Notes: generated by a model from the sequence alone, not told the origin. Positions 12,472 through 23,630 are shown, numbered from the stretch's first letter. The stretch is DNA of 64,000 nucleotides from Quillaja saponaria (GCA_029379385.1 CM055614.1:310001-374000), one strand, 5' to 3'. Numbers and translations are program-made.

Positions 12472-14050
12472 CAAATTTAATTACTATATATATTTTTCCA
12501 TACCTTAACCGTGCACTAATTAATTAGTGCAGCTACGAGTATCAGCGACCATGACTAATGCACCTGTTGTCCTTACCTTGGATTGTGACACGTATTCCAA
12601 CGACCCCAAAACACCTTCCCGTGCGCTGTGCTATCTGTTGGATCCTAAGCTTCGCAACAAATTAGCTTATGTTCAGTTTCCTCAGCGTTTTCACGGACTG
12701 AACAAGAATGATATATATGCTCTCGAATACAAGGGTTTGTTTCATATAAATATGGAAGGAGTGGATGGGCTAGCAGGCCCAAATTATGTTGGTGCCTGCT
12801 GTTTTTTCAACAGGCGAGCATTTTTTGGAGGCCCATCTTTTTTTGTTTCTCCAGAACTACCCGAATTAAGCCCAGAACACGTTTTTAACAAGCCCATTCT
12901 AAATTCCCAGCAAATTCTAGCACGTGCCTATCATGTAGCAAATTCCAACTACGAAAACCAAACCAAATGGGGCTCCGAGGTATTTATTCTATTGAAATTA
13001 ATTTAAAAGGATTTTTACCCATCTATTCATTTGCGTATGTCTGATTTTCTAGGTGGGATTTAGATATGGTTCACTGGTGGAGGATTTCTACACGGGCTAT
13101 AGGATGCAATGCGATGGGTGGAAGGCAATGTTTTGCAATCCAGATAAGGCAGCTTTTTTGGGGGATTCACCCATTAACCTTCTTGGCATGCTGAACCAAT
13201 GCAAAAGGTGGTCTATTGGGCTACTCCAGGTGGCTTTTTCTAGGTACAACCCCTTGACCTTCGGCTTCAGGTCCATGGGCCCTCTCATGGGCCTTGCGTA
13301 TGCTCACTACGCTTTCTGGTCCATTTGGTCCATTCCACTCACCGTATATGCCTTCATTCCCCAGCTTGCTCTACTTAGTGGAGTCAGTATCTTCCCAAAG
13401 GTATAATTCATATCACAAGTTCACCTTTCAATATTAAACTTGTTGATGAAAATGTATGCATGCTGTTCGTGCAGGTCTCAGATCCATGGTTTATATTGCA
13501 TGTGTTCCTTTTTCTGGGGGCCTATGGAAAAGATTGCCTTGACTTTGTATTAGCAGGAAGTACGTTTGCAAGGTGGTGGAATGACCAAAGAATATGGATG
13601 ATAAAAGGAGTTTCATGTTTCTTGTTCGGATTTACGGAGTATTGTCTAAAAGCTGTAGGAATTTCAACACATGGTTTCAGTTTGACAAGCAAGGTTTTCG
13701 ACAATGAACAAAGCAAAAGATATGAACAAGGGATCTTTGAGTTCGGCGTCCCCTCACCCATGTTTGTGACACTAACAACGGCTGCTATAATAAATTTAGC
13801 AGCGTTTGTCCATGGTCTTTTACATGTTTTCAGGGGCAGCAGCAGCAGCTACCTGGACTTGGAGTATTTGAAGGGGATGTTTGTGCAAATGTTCATTGCG
13901 GGTTTTGTTGTGATAAATTCAAGGCCAATCTATGAGGCTATGGTCATAAGGAGTGATAAAGGAAGGATGCCTACCGAGATTACTCTTATTTCAGCATGTC
14001 TGGCTTGTGTTCTTTATGCATCTACTTCACCAAGAATGTGTAAGACTTGA
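10303..14050 (+). CDS. CslG: Cellulose synthase-like protein G (copy A, intact)
   Basis: Membrane glycosyltransferase of family GT2. CslG-type enzymes (CSyGT) in legumes and spinach attach glucuronic acid to triterpenoid aglycones at the ER; the substrate here is unknown. Six exons: 10303-10881, 12054-12209, 12282-12407, 12533-12979, 13053-13400, 13475-14050, joining in frame to 743 residues. Catalytic signature complete: VSDDGG (Asp140/141), TLDCDTYSND (Asp304/Asp306), VED at 445-447 and QCKRW at 485-489. Hydrophobic segments lie at the N-terminus and after residue 500, as expected for this superfamily. I chose the ATG of MDGLPLHTLKF because CslG proteins typically start like this. An in-frame ATG 36 bases upstream (10267) would add 12 residues. 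The stop codon sits in a 52-bp tandem duplication, so the last residues differ from copy B. Confidence 0.9.
12434..12469. repeat. TA microsatellite in CslG-A intron 3
   Basis: About 18 uninterrupted TA units in the intron before exon 4. The matching intron of copy B has no such run, so it expanded after duplication or was lost in B. Confidence 0.9.
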
Positions 14051-14131
14051 GATGATCATAGTATACATTTACTACACGTCACCAAGAATGTGTAAGACTT
14101 GAGATGATCATAGTATACATTTACTACACGT
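14028..14131 (+). repeat. 52-bp tandem duplication across the CslG-A stop
   Basis: Two essentially identical 52-bp copies, 14028-14079 and 14080-14131, each starting CACCAAGAATGTGTAAG. The first includes the stop codon of CslG-A. Copy B has one unit and lacks the CACCAAGAATG part, so A's C-terminal residues appear to be derived. Confidence 0.9.
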
Positions 14132-14550
14132 ACAACAGACAGTACTATAAATCAAAGTGAGCGTGTCCGACTTCTTAGTTATTGTTAATAATATCTTAAT
14201 TAATCTTTAATCTGGATGAGCGTGCTCGACTTCTTAACTATTGTTACTTAACAAAGTTTTCCTAATTAATTATTTAGATAGCTACTCTGTTTTATGTTTG
14301 AAAATTCTTAACCGTGATTTATTGCTGTATGAAATCTTTGATTTCTACCTATTGGAAAGGGATTGAATTACATTGGAGTCATTTAGTTTTCAAAAGGGAT
14401 AATTACAATCTAAATAAAAATGAATGAACCACTAATAGTTTAGCTTAAGATGTTGGTACTTGACCCATCACCCTAGTTCCAGCACTCCAAATATATCAAA
14501 AAATTAAATAAAAATAAATGTGTAGAAACTGGGCTCAAAACTAGCTAGAA

Positions 14551-14631
14551 GTCAATATTTCAGAGGTTTAAGTAGACAGACTTGAAATCTGTTGGTCTTC
14601 GTGCTCGCAGGTTCGATCCCTGCTATTGACG
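14551..14631 (+). tRNA. tRNA-Ser(UGA)-like gene, possibly degenerate
   Basis: Acceptor arms GTCAATA and TATTGAC pair perfectly. The anticodon stem ACAGA/TCTGT encloses CTTGAAA, giving anticodon TGA. A long variable arm is present, and the T arm pairs GCAGG with CCTGC around TTCGATC. These are the features of tRNA-Ser(UGA). The D stem is weak (TCA against GTA), so the gene may no longer be functional. A second copy at 20436-21263 is interrupted. Both belong to the tandem CslG unit. Confidence 0.7.
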
Positions 14632-14803
14632 ATTTCTTTTTTCTTTTTCATTTTGTTAGCTCAAAGTTCTAACAATCAAAAGCTACATTTTTCCATAGGG
14701 TATGTGGGGTAGGTAGTTTCATGTCTCTCTGTTTCTAAACTTGCTACAAGAAGGTTTACGTAACTGTAGAATAGTAATGTTGGGCTATTGCGTGTATATA
14801 CGG

Positions 14804-15285
14804 GAACTATTTTGCTGGAAGGAAAAAGAAGAAAGTAGACATTGTGTTGTTCAATTGAGTGTTTAACTTCATAATTTTACGTTTACGTCTATTGCTTTTT
14901 ATAAGAGTTTTACAGATTTGGTTAAAATTGGAATGTTGGTACAGTAGAGAAGCATCAACAAATCAGGAACTAATTCAGAGGACTCTACTGTTTAATCTTC
15001 CCTCGAAGATTCTTTGTTGTGTCATGAAAGTTCAGCTACTGGTATTTTCATAAATGATTCTTTTTGTTGTTTTTGGTTCTCTTTCCAAACTTGGCAGTGA
15101 CTGAGAAAATGAAAGAATAGTAATGTCATTGGGACTACTATATACCTTCTTGTTTTGGTTATGTGAAAAATGGTAGACTCATATGAAGCTAGCTAGGTCT
15201 GTACCATTTAGTTTAATTAGGCTCAGCTGTATGGCTTTATGTTTTACAGGATCCCAGTTAATCTATATCCTAGGACTTGAACTTT
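14804..15285 (+). pseudogene. Fossil fragment of the ARF gene (intron 2, exon 3, intron 3)
   Basis: Closely similar to 5490-5966 of the ARF gene upstream. It covers the end of intron 2, all of exon 3 and the start of intron 3. The exon can still be followed at about 14946-15035, with changes such as loss of one T at the acceptor. No other ARF exon is present: the sequence jumps directly to CslG upstream DNA matching about 9640 onward. It is therefore a duplicated scrap and not a gene. It shows that the duplication that made CslG-B carried part of the ARF gene with a 3.7-kb internal deletion. Confidence 0.9.
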
Positions 15286-16237
15286 ATACTCTAAAATCTA
15301 ATATCAATGCCACTCCTTCTCTCCAACTCGGAAAGATCCATCATATGATACATATATGAAGATTCCAGTTTGGGGTGTCAGGTCAGAGGTGGTCCAAACT
15401 CATCAAAATTCACAAGTAATGCTAGCTAGCTTTTCTTTTGAGATGTACATAATATATGGTGGAACACCAGCCACGTGATTGACCATGCGTCATGACCTGT
15501 CTGATAAGTCACCATTTTGAAAAATTGACTGAAAGTTAAATGTTATCTTCCTTGTAATTTTTATTTGTTTTGATTTATTTGACTTTTAGTTTCTCCTTTA
15601 AACTTGTACATTCCGAAAGGCCGGGGAAGCCCACACAGACTAGCTAGCTCGTTGGCATTAACTATTCATAATTGAAATGTAATTAATCAAGGTCTCGACT
15701 AATTATTTAAACAATTAACCATGAATAGCATATAAGTTTAATACGCAAGTGCAACCAATCTTGTAGTTACAAATGTATAATTGGATGACATTGACATACG
15801 TCTGTTAATATATATCACTACTAATCTCATTACATACGTTTATTTACAGTTTGAAGAAATTACTGTTAATAAAGAAATTAATATCAAAGATTGAATTTTT
15901 AATTTGTTACAGATAAATATGAATTTTTATTTTTTGTAGGTAAAAATTATAAATATAAAAGAATTAAGATGTTGCTAGAAGATAATTTTTCACAATTAAT
16001 TTTTTTTTTTATTGATTAAATTGACAAAAATATTCTTTAACTTAAAAGAGAAAGTAAAAAATTATAATTTAGAGTATTGTAAAAAAAATTTATAGTAAAA
16101 TCGAGGAACACCCTAATGATGTTAGTTAATGATAATGAAGAGTGAAATTGGCTATAAAACCACTCGGTCTTGTGCCATTCCATGCCTTTCTTCTAGCTTG
16201 CATGCTTGCCCTCTTCATCTTCAAACTAACACTTGAC
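15286..16237. other. Duplicated CslG upstream region
   Basis: The first part is alignable to the region before CslG-A (about 9640-10200), including a shared stretch reading CAGGTGGTCC-like then AACTCATCAAAATTC. From about 15830 to 16120 the two diverge and this copy is more AT-rich. No separate gene is seen. Confidence 0.6.
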
Positions 16238-19200
16238 ATGGATGGTCTTCCTCTTCACACGTTAAAATTCAAACGCGGGACGTTATTGAACCGGTTGTTT
16301 GCATTAGTTTACACATGTGGAATAATGGCCTTGCTCTACCACCATGTTTCTAAACTAAACATGCTTCACTCCGATACCCAGCAAGAGTCCATTTTCATTT
16401 CCCTCACCTTTCTACTCTCTGATTTCCTTCTTGCTTTCTTATGGACTACCCGGCAGGCTTTCCACATGCGACCCGTCCAGCGCCATGAATACCCGGAAAA
16501 TCTCCTTTTCAGTAACAAATCCGATTTTCCGGCGCTAGACGTCTTTATATGCACTGCGGATCCATATAAGGAGCCACCCATGAACGTAGTGAACACGGCC
16601 TTGTCGGTTATGGCTTATGAGTATCCACCCGATAAAGTTTCGGTTTATGTATCGGATGATGGGGGTTCGCAGCTCACTCTGTTTGCTTTCATGGAGGCTG
16701 CTAAGTTTGCTACCCACTGGTTGCCTTTTTGTACAGAAAACAACCTACTACACAGGTCCCCGGAAGCCTTTTTCGCTTCCACCCATTCTTTCAATTTGGA
16801 GACACACAAGATCAAAGTAAGTTAATAATTTAAGTGATGCCCTAAAATATTTAAACCAATATAATATTCTTTCTGCTACCTATTTATTTATAATTTAATG
16901 TAACTAACCTAGTTTGTGCATTAATTTACTGTAATTCGATCGGTTGAGATTTGAATGATTTAATGATATATTTATCCTATCGTTTTTCATGCTATTCCGA
17001 AATCGTGCTTAGGGCCGGATCTATATATATGATGAATAATTAATTACTTATATCTTAATTTTTTTTTTTTAAGCTTAACCATTTAGAATTTTTTAGTTTT
17101 TTTTGCTTGGATTTAGAATCTGCCTGTTTATATATGTCAAATTCATGACAATTTTTATTTTTATTTTTTCTTCAAATTTCATTGCAATTTTTTAGTCACA
17201 TTAAAGTCTTGTATCACATAATTTGTTATCATAATGATTTTTTTTTTCTTGGATGAGGATGTGAGAACATATAATTATGTCAAATGTTAGTTCAAAAGTT
17301 TTGCATCACAGACATGTTCAAAGGAGCTGGTAGCTAGCTAAGATAGGTATATTTTTCTATTTGGAATGGTCCTATACAATAATTGAATAAATTTTTTTTG
17401 TTTTCGTCCTTTTGTGGTGCATTTTGGGTCAAGTTAAATTGTTCACTATCAATAATTATCTTTGAGATGATCATTACAGTCAAGTCTATCTGTTGGAGTG
17501 GGACACACTCGTGGCAACAAGTGGATCACAACTTTGGAATATGAGCCCAAGCTTCAACATGATCCGCAATTTTAGATAAATTTATCTTCACAAGTCACAA
17601 TATATAATATAGTATGTGATCTAATTAAATATATAATATAATATGTGATCTAATTAAATTCAATAAGTAGAAATTATTGACAATAAAAGTTACAGCCTTA
17701 TCCACTAAACATTTTTTAGTCTAGACGCATGCAACAGCTGGTAGTCGTGAGTGGTGATGGCATGCACGCGTGTTCAATATTTCTAATTAAAATTACTAAA
17801 TTATATCTATATTATATTATTATTCTCACCTACTTGTTTGATTTTCTACCCATCGTGATGGATGAATGTCGTAGATACTGTTTGAGGGTATGAAAACGAA
17901 GGTGGAACAGGTGGTTGCAAAAGGAATGGTTGATGATAATTTTGATTTAGTAAATGAACAAGAGCGCAAGGCTTTCAATATATATCGGACAGATACTTTT
18001 ACTCCACAAAACCATCCCACCGTGATTCAGGTAATAATCATTAACCAATGTGATTAAGTTAATTAATAATTCAACTGTATCTTAATCTTATAGGTAGCGC
18101 AGGTTTTACTAGATTGTGACAAGGACAAAGACATCAAAGGCCAAGTAATGCCAAATCTTATCTATCTCTCCAGAGAAAAAACCACAACTTCGTCCTACAA
18201 CTTCAAGGCTGGTGCCCTTAATGCCCTGGTAAGTATTACTACATGTATATTTTTTTTTCCAAATTTAATTACTACTCGATTTAACTTTTACAACAGTTTT
18301 TGAGTTTACATTTTGTATAAAAATATTTGTTAATAGAGATTTTATTTTTAAACTTGATTAAAAGTATTTCGGGTTGTTGAAGTCATAAAAGCTAAAACTA
18401 TAATATTCAAATAAATTTTAATAATTATTTTATTTAGATAAATTTAACTATAATATTTATAAAAATTATATATTTAATAATTTTAATACTCAATATTTTT
18501 TTTAAAAAATAAAATCAAATATTTTTTTATATTAATTTATCCAAACACTTTTTCAATTTTTTAAATAATTTTACTTAAAAAATATTTGTACATTTTCCAT
18601 ACCTAAACCTTGCACTATTGCAGCTTCGGGTGTCAGCGACCATGACAAATGCACCTATTATCCTTACCTTGGATTGTGACACGTATTCCAACGACCCCAA
18701 AACACCTTCCCGTGCGTTGTGCTATCTGTTGGACCCTAAGATTCGCAACAAATTAGCTTATGTTCAGTTTCCTCAACGTTTTCACGGACTCGACAACAAT
18801 GACATATATGCTCTCGAATACAAGGGTATGTTTCATATTCATTTGGAAGGAACTGATGGGCTCGCTGGCCCAGATTATCTTGGCGCCTGCTGTTTCTTCA
18901 ACAGGCGAGCATTTTTTGGAGGCCCATCTCTGTTTGTTTCGCTAGAACTACCCGAATTAAGCCCAGAGCATGTTGTACACAAGCCCACTTCTAAATTCCC
19001 AGCAAATTCTAGCACGCGCCTGTCTTGTAGCAAATTCCAACTACGAAAACCAAACCAAATGGGGCTTCGAGGTATTTATTCTATTGGAATTAATTTAAAA
19101 GGATTTTTACCCATCTATTCATTTGCATATATGTCTGATTTTCTAGGTGGGATTTAAATATGGTTCACTGGTGGAGGATTTCTACACGGGCTATAGGATG

Positions 19201-20132
19201 CAATGTGATGGGTGGAAGGGAGTGTTTTGCAATCCGGATAGGGCAGCTTTTTTTGGTGATTCACCCATCAACCTCCTTGATATGCTGAACCAATGCAAGA
19301 GATGGTCTATTGGGCTGCTCCAGGTGGTTTTTTCTAGGTACAACCCCTTGACCTTCGGCTTCAGGTCCATGGGCCCTCTCATGGGCCTTGCGTATGCTCA
19401 CTACGCTTTTGGGCCTATTTGGTCAATTCCACTCATAGTGTATGCCTTCATTCCCCAGCTTGCTCTACTTAGTGGAGTCAGTATCTACCCCAAGGTATAA
19501 TTCCTATCACAAATTCACCTTTCAATATTAAACTTGTTGATGAAAATGTATGCATGTGTTCGAGCAGGTCTCAGATCCATGGTTTATATTGCATGTGTTC
19601 CTTTTTTTGGGGGCCTATGGAAAAGATTGCCTTGACTTTGTATTAGCAGGAAGTACGTTTGCAAGGTGGTGGAATGACCAAAGAATATGGATGATAAAAG
19701 GAGTTTCGTGTTTATTGTTTGGATTTACGGAGTATTGTCTAAAGGCAGCAGGAATTTCAACACATGGTTTCAGTTTGACAAGCAAGGTTTTCGACAATGA
19801 ACAAAGCAAAAGATATGAACAAGGGATCTTTGAGTTCGGCATCCCCTCATCCATGTTTGTGACACTAACAATGGCTGCTATAATCAATTTAGCAGCGTTT
19901 GTCCATGGTCTTTTACATGTTTTCAGGGGCAGCAGCAGCGGCAACAGCTACCTGGACTTGGAGTATTTGAAGGCGATGTTTGTGCAGATGTTCATTGCAT
20001 GGTTTTGTTGTGATAAATTCAAGGCCAATCTATGAGGCTATGGTCATGAGGAGTGATAAAGGAAGGATGCCTACCAAGATTACTCTTATTTCAACATGTC
20101 TGGCTTGTGCTCTTTATGCATCAACTTTGTAA
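16238..20132 (+). pseudogene. Cellulose synthase-like protein G (copy B), frameshifted twice
   Basis: Tandem copy of CslG-A with the same six-exon structure: 16238-16816, 17875-18030, 18103-18228, 18624-about 19073, 19147-19494, 19568-20132. Exons 1-3 and 5 match copy A in length exactly. Two single-base insertions break the frame. One is in exon 4 at about 18987-18990 (CCCACTTCT against CCCATTCT in A). The other is in exon 6 at about 19998-20002 (TTGCATGG against TTGCGGG). The first leads to a stop in intron 4, before the VED and QxxRW motifs, so a protein from this frame would be inactive. DxD and DDG motifs are intact. Likely a young pseudogene; two consensus errors are the alternative. 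Confidence 0.85.
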
Positions 20133-20442
20133 GACTTGAGATGATCATAGTATACAATTATTTCACGTACAACAAATAATACTTTAAATCCTTAATCAGA
20201 GTAAGCGTGTTTGACTTCTTAGTTATCGTTAATAACAAAGTTTTCTTAATTAAGACAGCTACTTTGTTTTATGTTTGAAAATTCTTAACTATGATTAATT
20301 ACTGGCTGAACTTTGTTTTCTTCCTTTTGGAAAGGGATTGAATTACTTTGGATTTCATTCATTTTTCAAAAGGGATAATTACAATCTAAATAGTGTAGCT
20401 TGAGTAATGAAAACAGGGTTTAAAAATAGCAAGATGTCAATA

Positions 20443-21182
20443 TGTCCCGGTCTTTGAAAAATTCAACGCTTCCCGTGCGGCACTTAGACACTCAAGCCCC
20501 GTGCTAGAATGCTAAGTCAGCCTAACTTTCACTCAAACTCAAGAAAAAGAAAGCGAGAAGGAAAGTACACAAGAGAATCTTTAAGAAATGAACTCTTTAT
20601 TGAGTACTCGAATACTCTTATAATACTTTCATGCTTAGATTGCTTGATTGCTTGGATGCTTACAAATAACTCCTTACTCCTATTTATACTACTCCACCTC
20701 CTCAACTAATGGTGGAGATTGATTTTATCTAATGACTCATATTGCCCATCTAGAATTCTCTTACAAAATATCGTAGATATTTTACATATTTCAATAAATA
20801 TCTAGACCCGCTAGAACTAAGTATATTGTTTTAAGCATTTTATACATTCTTGCACCTTTGAGGATCTTCTAGGATATTCTACAACCTCGTAGAACCTTCT
20901 AGAGTGTTCTAGAATCTTCCACATCCTTCTGGACCCTTCTAGAACCTTCCTGAATCTTCTAGAACCTTTTAGAGTCTTTCAAAACCTTCTGAAATCTTCC
21001 GAACCTTCTGTAACCCTCTAGGTTCTAGAATCATCCGGACTCTTTTAAAATGTTTTGGAACCTTCCGGAATCTTCTAAATTCTTCTAGAATGCTACACAA
21101 ACTTGTATGAGTGCGCCACACAAACCTTCCCAATCGTTGCTCAAGTGGCGCCATATAGGCAACGAGTCAGCAGGACGTGACA
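20443..21182 (-). mobile_element. Solo LTR of an LTR retrotransposon
   Basis: Read on the minus strand, it begins TGTCACGTCC and ends CCGGGACA, so it has TGTC...GACA ends typical of LTRs. The flanking 4 bp AATA is duplicated at 20439-20442 and 21183-21186. In LTR orientation, an AGTATAAATAGG TATA box lies at about 20680-20692, and an AATAAA polyadenylation signal lies 80-90 bases downstream (20596-20601). No gag/pol or second LTR is nearby, so this is a solo LTR from recombination. The long U3 contains an array of TTCTAGAA motifs, annotated separately. Copia or Gypsy class cannot be told from the LTR alone. Confidence 0.85.
20857..21095 (-). promoter_or_regulatory. Array of heat-shock-element-like motifs in the LTR U3
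   Basis: Five perfect TTCTAGAA palindromes start at 20907, 20937, 20957, 21023 and 21083. Around them are many near matches with TTC and GAA separated by two bases, some extending to the three-unit TTCnnGAAnnTTC form (for example TTCTAGAACCTTC). That is the heat-shock factor binding consensus. In LTR orientation the array lies about 170-400 bp upstream of the TATA box. Heat-activated ONSEN (COPIA78) LTRs in Arabidopsis carry such sites; function here is inferred. Confidence 0.6.
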
Positions 21183-21454
21183 AATATGTTTGAAGTTGTT
21201 AAGGAGACAGACTTGAAATCTGTTGAGCTTCACCTGCACAGGTTCGAAACCCTGCTATTGACGTTTTCTTTTTTCTTTTTCATTTTCTTAGTTCAAAGTT
21301 CAAACAATAAAAAGTTACATATTTCCATACGGTAGGTGGGGTTGTTAGCTATTTTTTCATGTCTCTCTGTTTATAAACTTGCTACTAGAAGATTTAAGTA
21401 ACTGTAAATTAGTATGTTGGCTATTGCAGATTTTCCTAGACGGTAAACTTGGCA

Positions 21455-21745
21455 GGCCTATGAACAAGATTTATTTTCTCACTTTCGTCTTAGTTGGTCA
21501 AGGGTGGTGGAAGCAGATATGTGGATGATCATCAAGGACTTTCAACCTACTTGTTTGGATTTATGGAGTACTTGCTCAAAGTCCTTATGCATTTGTTTCA
21601 ACACATTGGTTTAATTAATGTGACTAGCAATGTAATTGACGATGAACTGAGCAAGAGATTTAATAAAACCATGGAGTGTCTGAATTTGGATTCCCATCAC
21701 CCATGTTCGTTCTCATCAAGGGTACCAAATTGGACGGGTTGTTTC
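21455..21745 (+). pseudogene. CslG remnant (copy C), part of the last exon
   Basis: A degenerate match to CslG exon 6. Recognisable pieces include YLFGFMEYLLK (FGFTEYCLK in copy A), VTSNVIDDELSKRF (LTSKVFDNEQSKRY) and the following segment. It contains several frame changes and no upstream exons. It follows the second tRNA-Ser copy at the same distance order as the ARF fossil follows the first, so it marks a third, mostly deleted unit. Confidence 0.75.
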
Positions 21746-21949
21746 CTCAAATGTGGATAGATGTACATATCTCCTTGCCTTTTATAAAGTTGGAATTTAA
21801 ATAACAGAGTAAAACGAATGTGCCTGTCAACAGGCAACATCATACATGAACATACCATGTATGCCTATAGAAACTTATATATATCCCACAATACACAAAT
21901 TTATTCCAACTAAAAAAAGAAAGAAAAAAAAAGAAAGGGCACTTCTTCT

Positions 21950-23572
21950 TCATGAATTACGATTCCCTTCAATATGAACAACGACTGAGCCTTGATAGGG
22001 AGCCCGGTTCATTGAACAAGCAGTCACAGCTGAAGATCCTTCCGTATTGGGAATCAATATAGTATTTGAGGTAGCACCAGTTTCTAGTTCTTGTTGTTCT
22101 AACGGTGGAACACCAATATTACCTTGGTGGAGTACTACTGGTTCTAATACAATAGGTGGAGCTGGGTTTAGAATTTTGTTAGTGGGGTTTATGGAACATC
22201 TACAAAGTGGACAAGTTGAGTTTGATTGTAACCAGTGATGTATGCAATCCACATGAAAGACATGTTTACAATATGGGATTTGTAGCAATTCCTCCATTAC
22301 CTCAAATTCTCCCAGACAAACGCAGCATCTGATTGAAAAAAAAGAAAAAAAGAAGAGTAAATGCCAACAAGCTTTTAGTTTGCAGTTCAACCATGTGTCA
22401 TGACCCTAGCATAATTTTCAGAATATTGGGGACGTGTACCTGTCATTGATATTTGATTTCTTATTATCCACTTGGGTGACATGGTGTTAACCTTTTTACG
22501 TTTTATTTTTCCAAGTTTATTCTAAATGAGTGATCAGCTCCAGAGATGTCACTTCTCATATTCTCCTCCTATTTATAAATTTGCCTTTTGTTTCTTTTCT
22601 TCTGTAGCAGTAGCACTTTTGGCTAGACTAGAAAATAGTGGATGCAATTGAGATTCTCATGGAATGTGAAAAATAGTTGGGAAATGAAAATTCTACTACC
22701 AATATCTAGCAAGACCTGAGTCATGGCATAATTTGTTACCAAAAAAAAAAAAAAAGGCAATTGTGATTTGTTAGCTACGAATGAAGGTTTTCAAGGAAAG
22801 GTCTTCTCTTAGTGAGTTTTGTTTGAGCTTATCAATCTATTTCACGGATCATGTCCGCACATGTTATAAATGAGCTTTTAATTAAATAAATGTTTCCAAA
22901 TAGCTACCGCATAGTTTAAATTAATCTCTTTGAAAGAAAGAAAGGAAGGAAAACTTACAGAGTATCCCTTGCCCTTAATTCCTCATCAAATAATATTTTA
23001 GGAAGTCTGTCCATGAACTCCATCTTATTCATGTCCAAACGACAACCCATGCGCTGTATCTCTATATAAGGGTCCTACAGAAAGATAGTGAATACCATTT
23101 AAAAGAAAAAACAAAACAGAGCATGAGGTATTTAATTTGAATTGGTATTGTTAATTGAAAATGAAGCCGAAGGAAAGCTAGCTAAATAACTCCCTTTGGG
23201 TTTGGATGATATAGATTATTTGGGTTTTTCTTGCCTGCATATTTGTGTGGTAGAGTGGGTGGGTGTGGCCGTGTGAGACACAAAAACAAAAAGGCACACA
23301 GACAAGAACTCATGAATACTGCAAGAATAGATGGTCTTACTTACCGATGAAACAGAATGAGTAGCTCGAGTGGGAGGAGTAGTTCTTAAAATTATTTGGC
23401 GCGGTGAGAGGAGAGAGGAAGCCCTCCTCTTGAGGTAGAACAAGTAAAATAAGAGGAAGAGAATAATGGAGAAGAGGATTGGTATTGAAAATATGAAGGC
23501 CTGGTATAGCTTAATTTGCAGTGCCTGCGGATAAAGGTGTGGAGGGGTGCTTGGACTTTGTGGAACATCCCA
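21950..23572 (-). CDS. RING-H2 E3 ubiquitin ligase, ATL58/59-like (start unclear)
   Basis: Membrane-anchored E3 ligase. Exons, reading 5' to 3' on the minus strand: 23345-about 23572, 22959-23074, 21950-22328, all joined in frame. A transmembrane helix (ALQIKLYQAFIFSIPILF and onward, ending LFYLKRR) precedes a conserved linker with RLPKILFDEELRARDT. The RING-H2 finger follows, with its Cys pairs in CCVCLGEF, CKHVFHVDC and CPLC. The C-terminal tail is Pro-rich. The open frame runs to 23572 but contains no ATG: the upstream codons read DVPQSPSTPPHLYPQ after a TAA. ATG codons nearby are in other frames. A real start may lie in an unseen exon, use a non-AUG codon, be hidden by a base error, or be a Met in exon 2, which would drop the membrane anchor. 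Confidence 0.75.
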
Positions 23573-23630
23573 TTAATATCTCACACCAGCATTCAAAACC
23601 AGTTACAACAGTCTTGCCAAATGTGTTACC

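Larger units (their letters stand above)
20436..21263 (+). pseudogene. tRNA-Ser(UGA)-like copy split by a solo LTR
   Basis: The 5' seven bases GTCAATA (20436-20442) and the rest (21187-21263) are separated by a 740-bp insertion. Removing the insertion and one copy of AATA restores a complete tRNA-Ser-like sequence with acceptor arms GTCAATA/TATTGAC, anticodon TGA, a variable arm and a T arm with TTCGAAA. The tRNA is disrupted after its acceptor stem and cannot be made. It is the counterpart of the tRNA at 14551. Confidence 0.8.
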
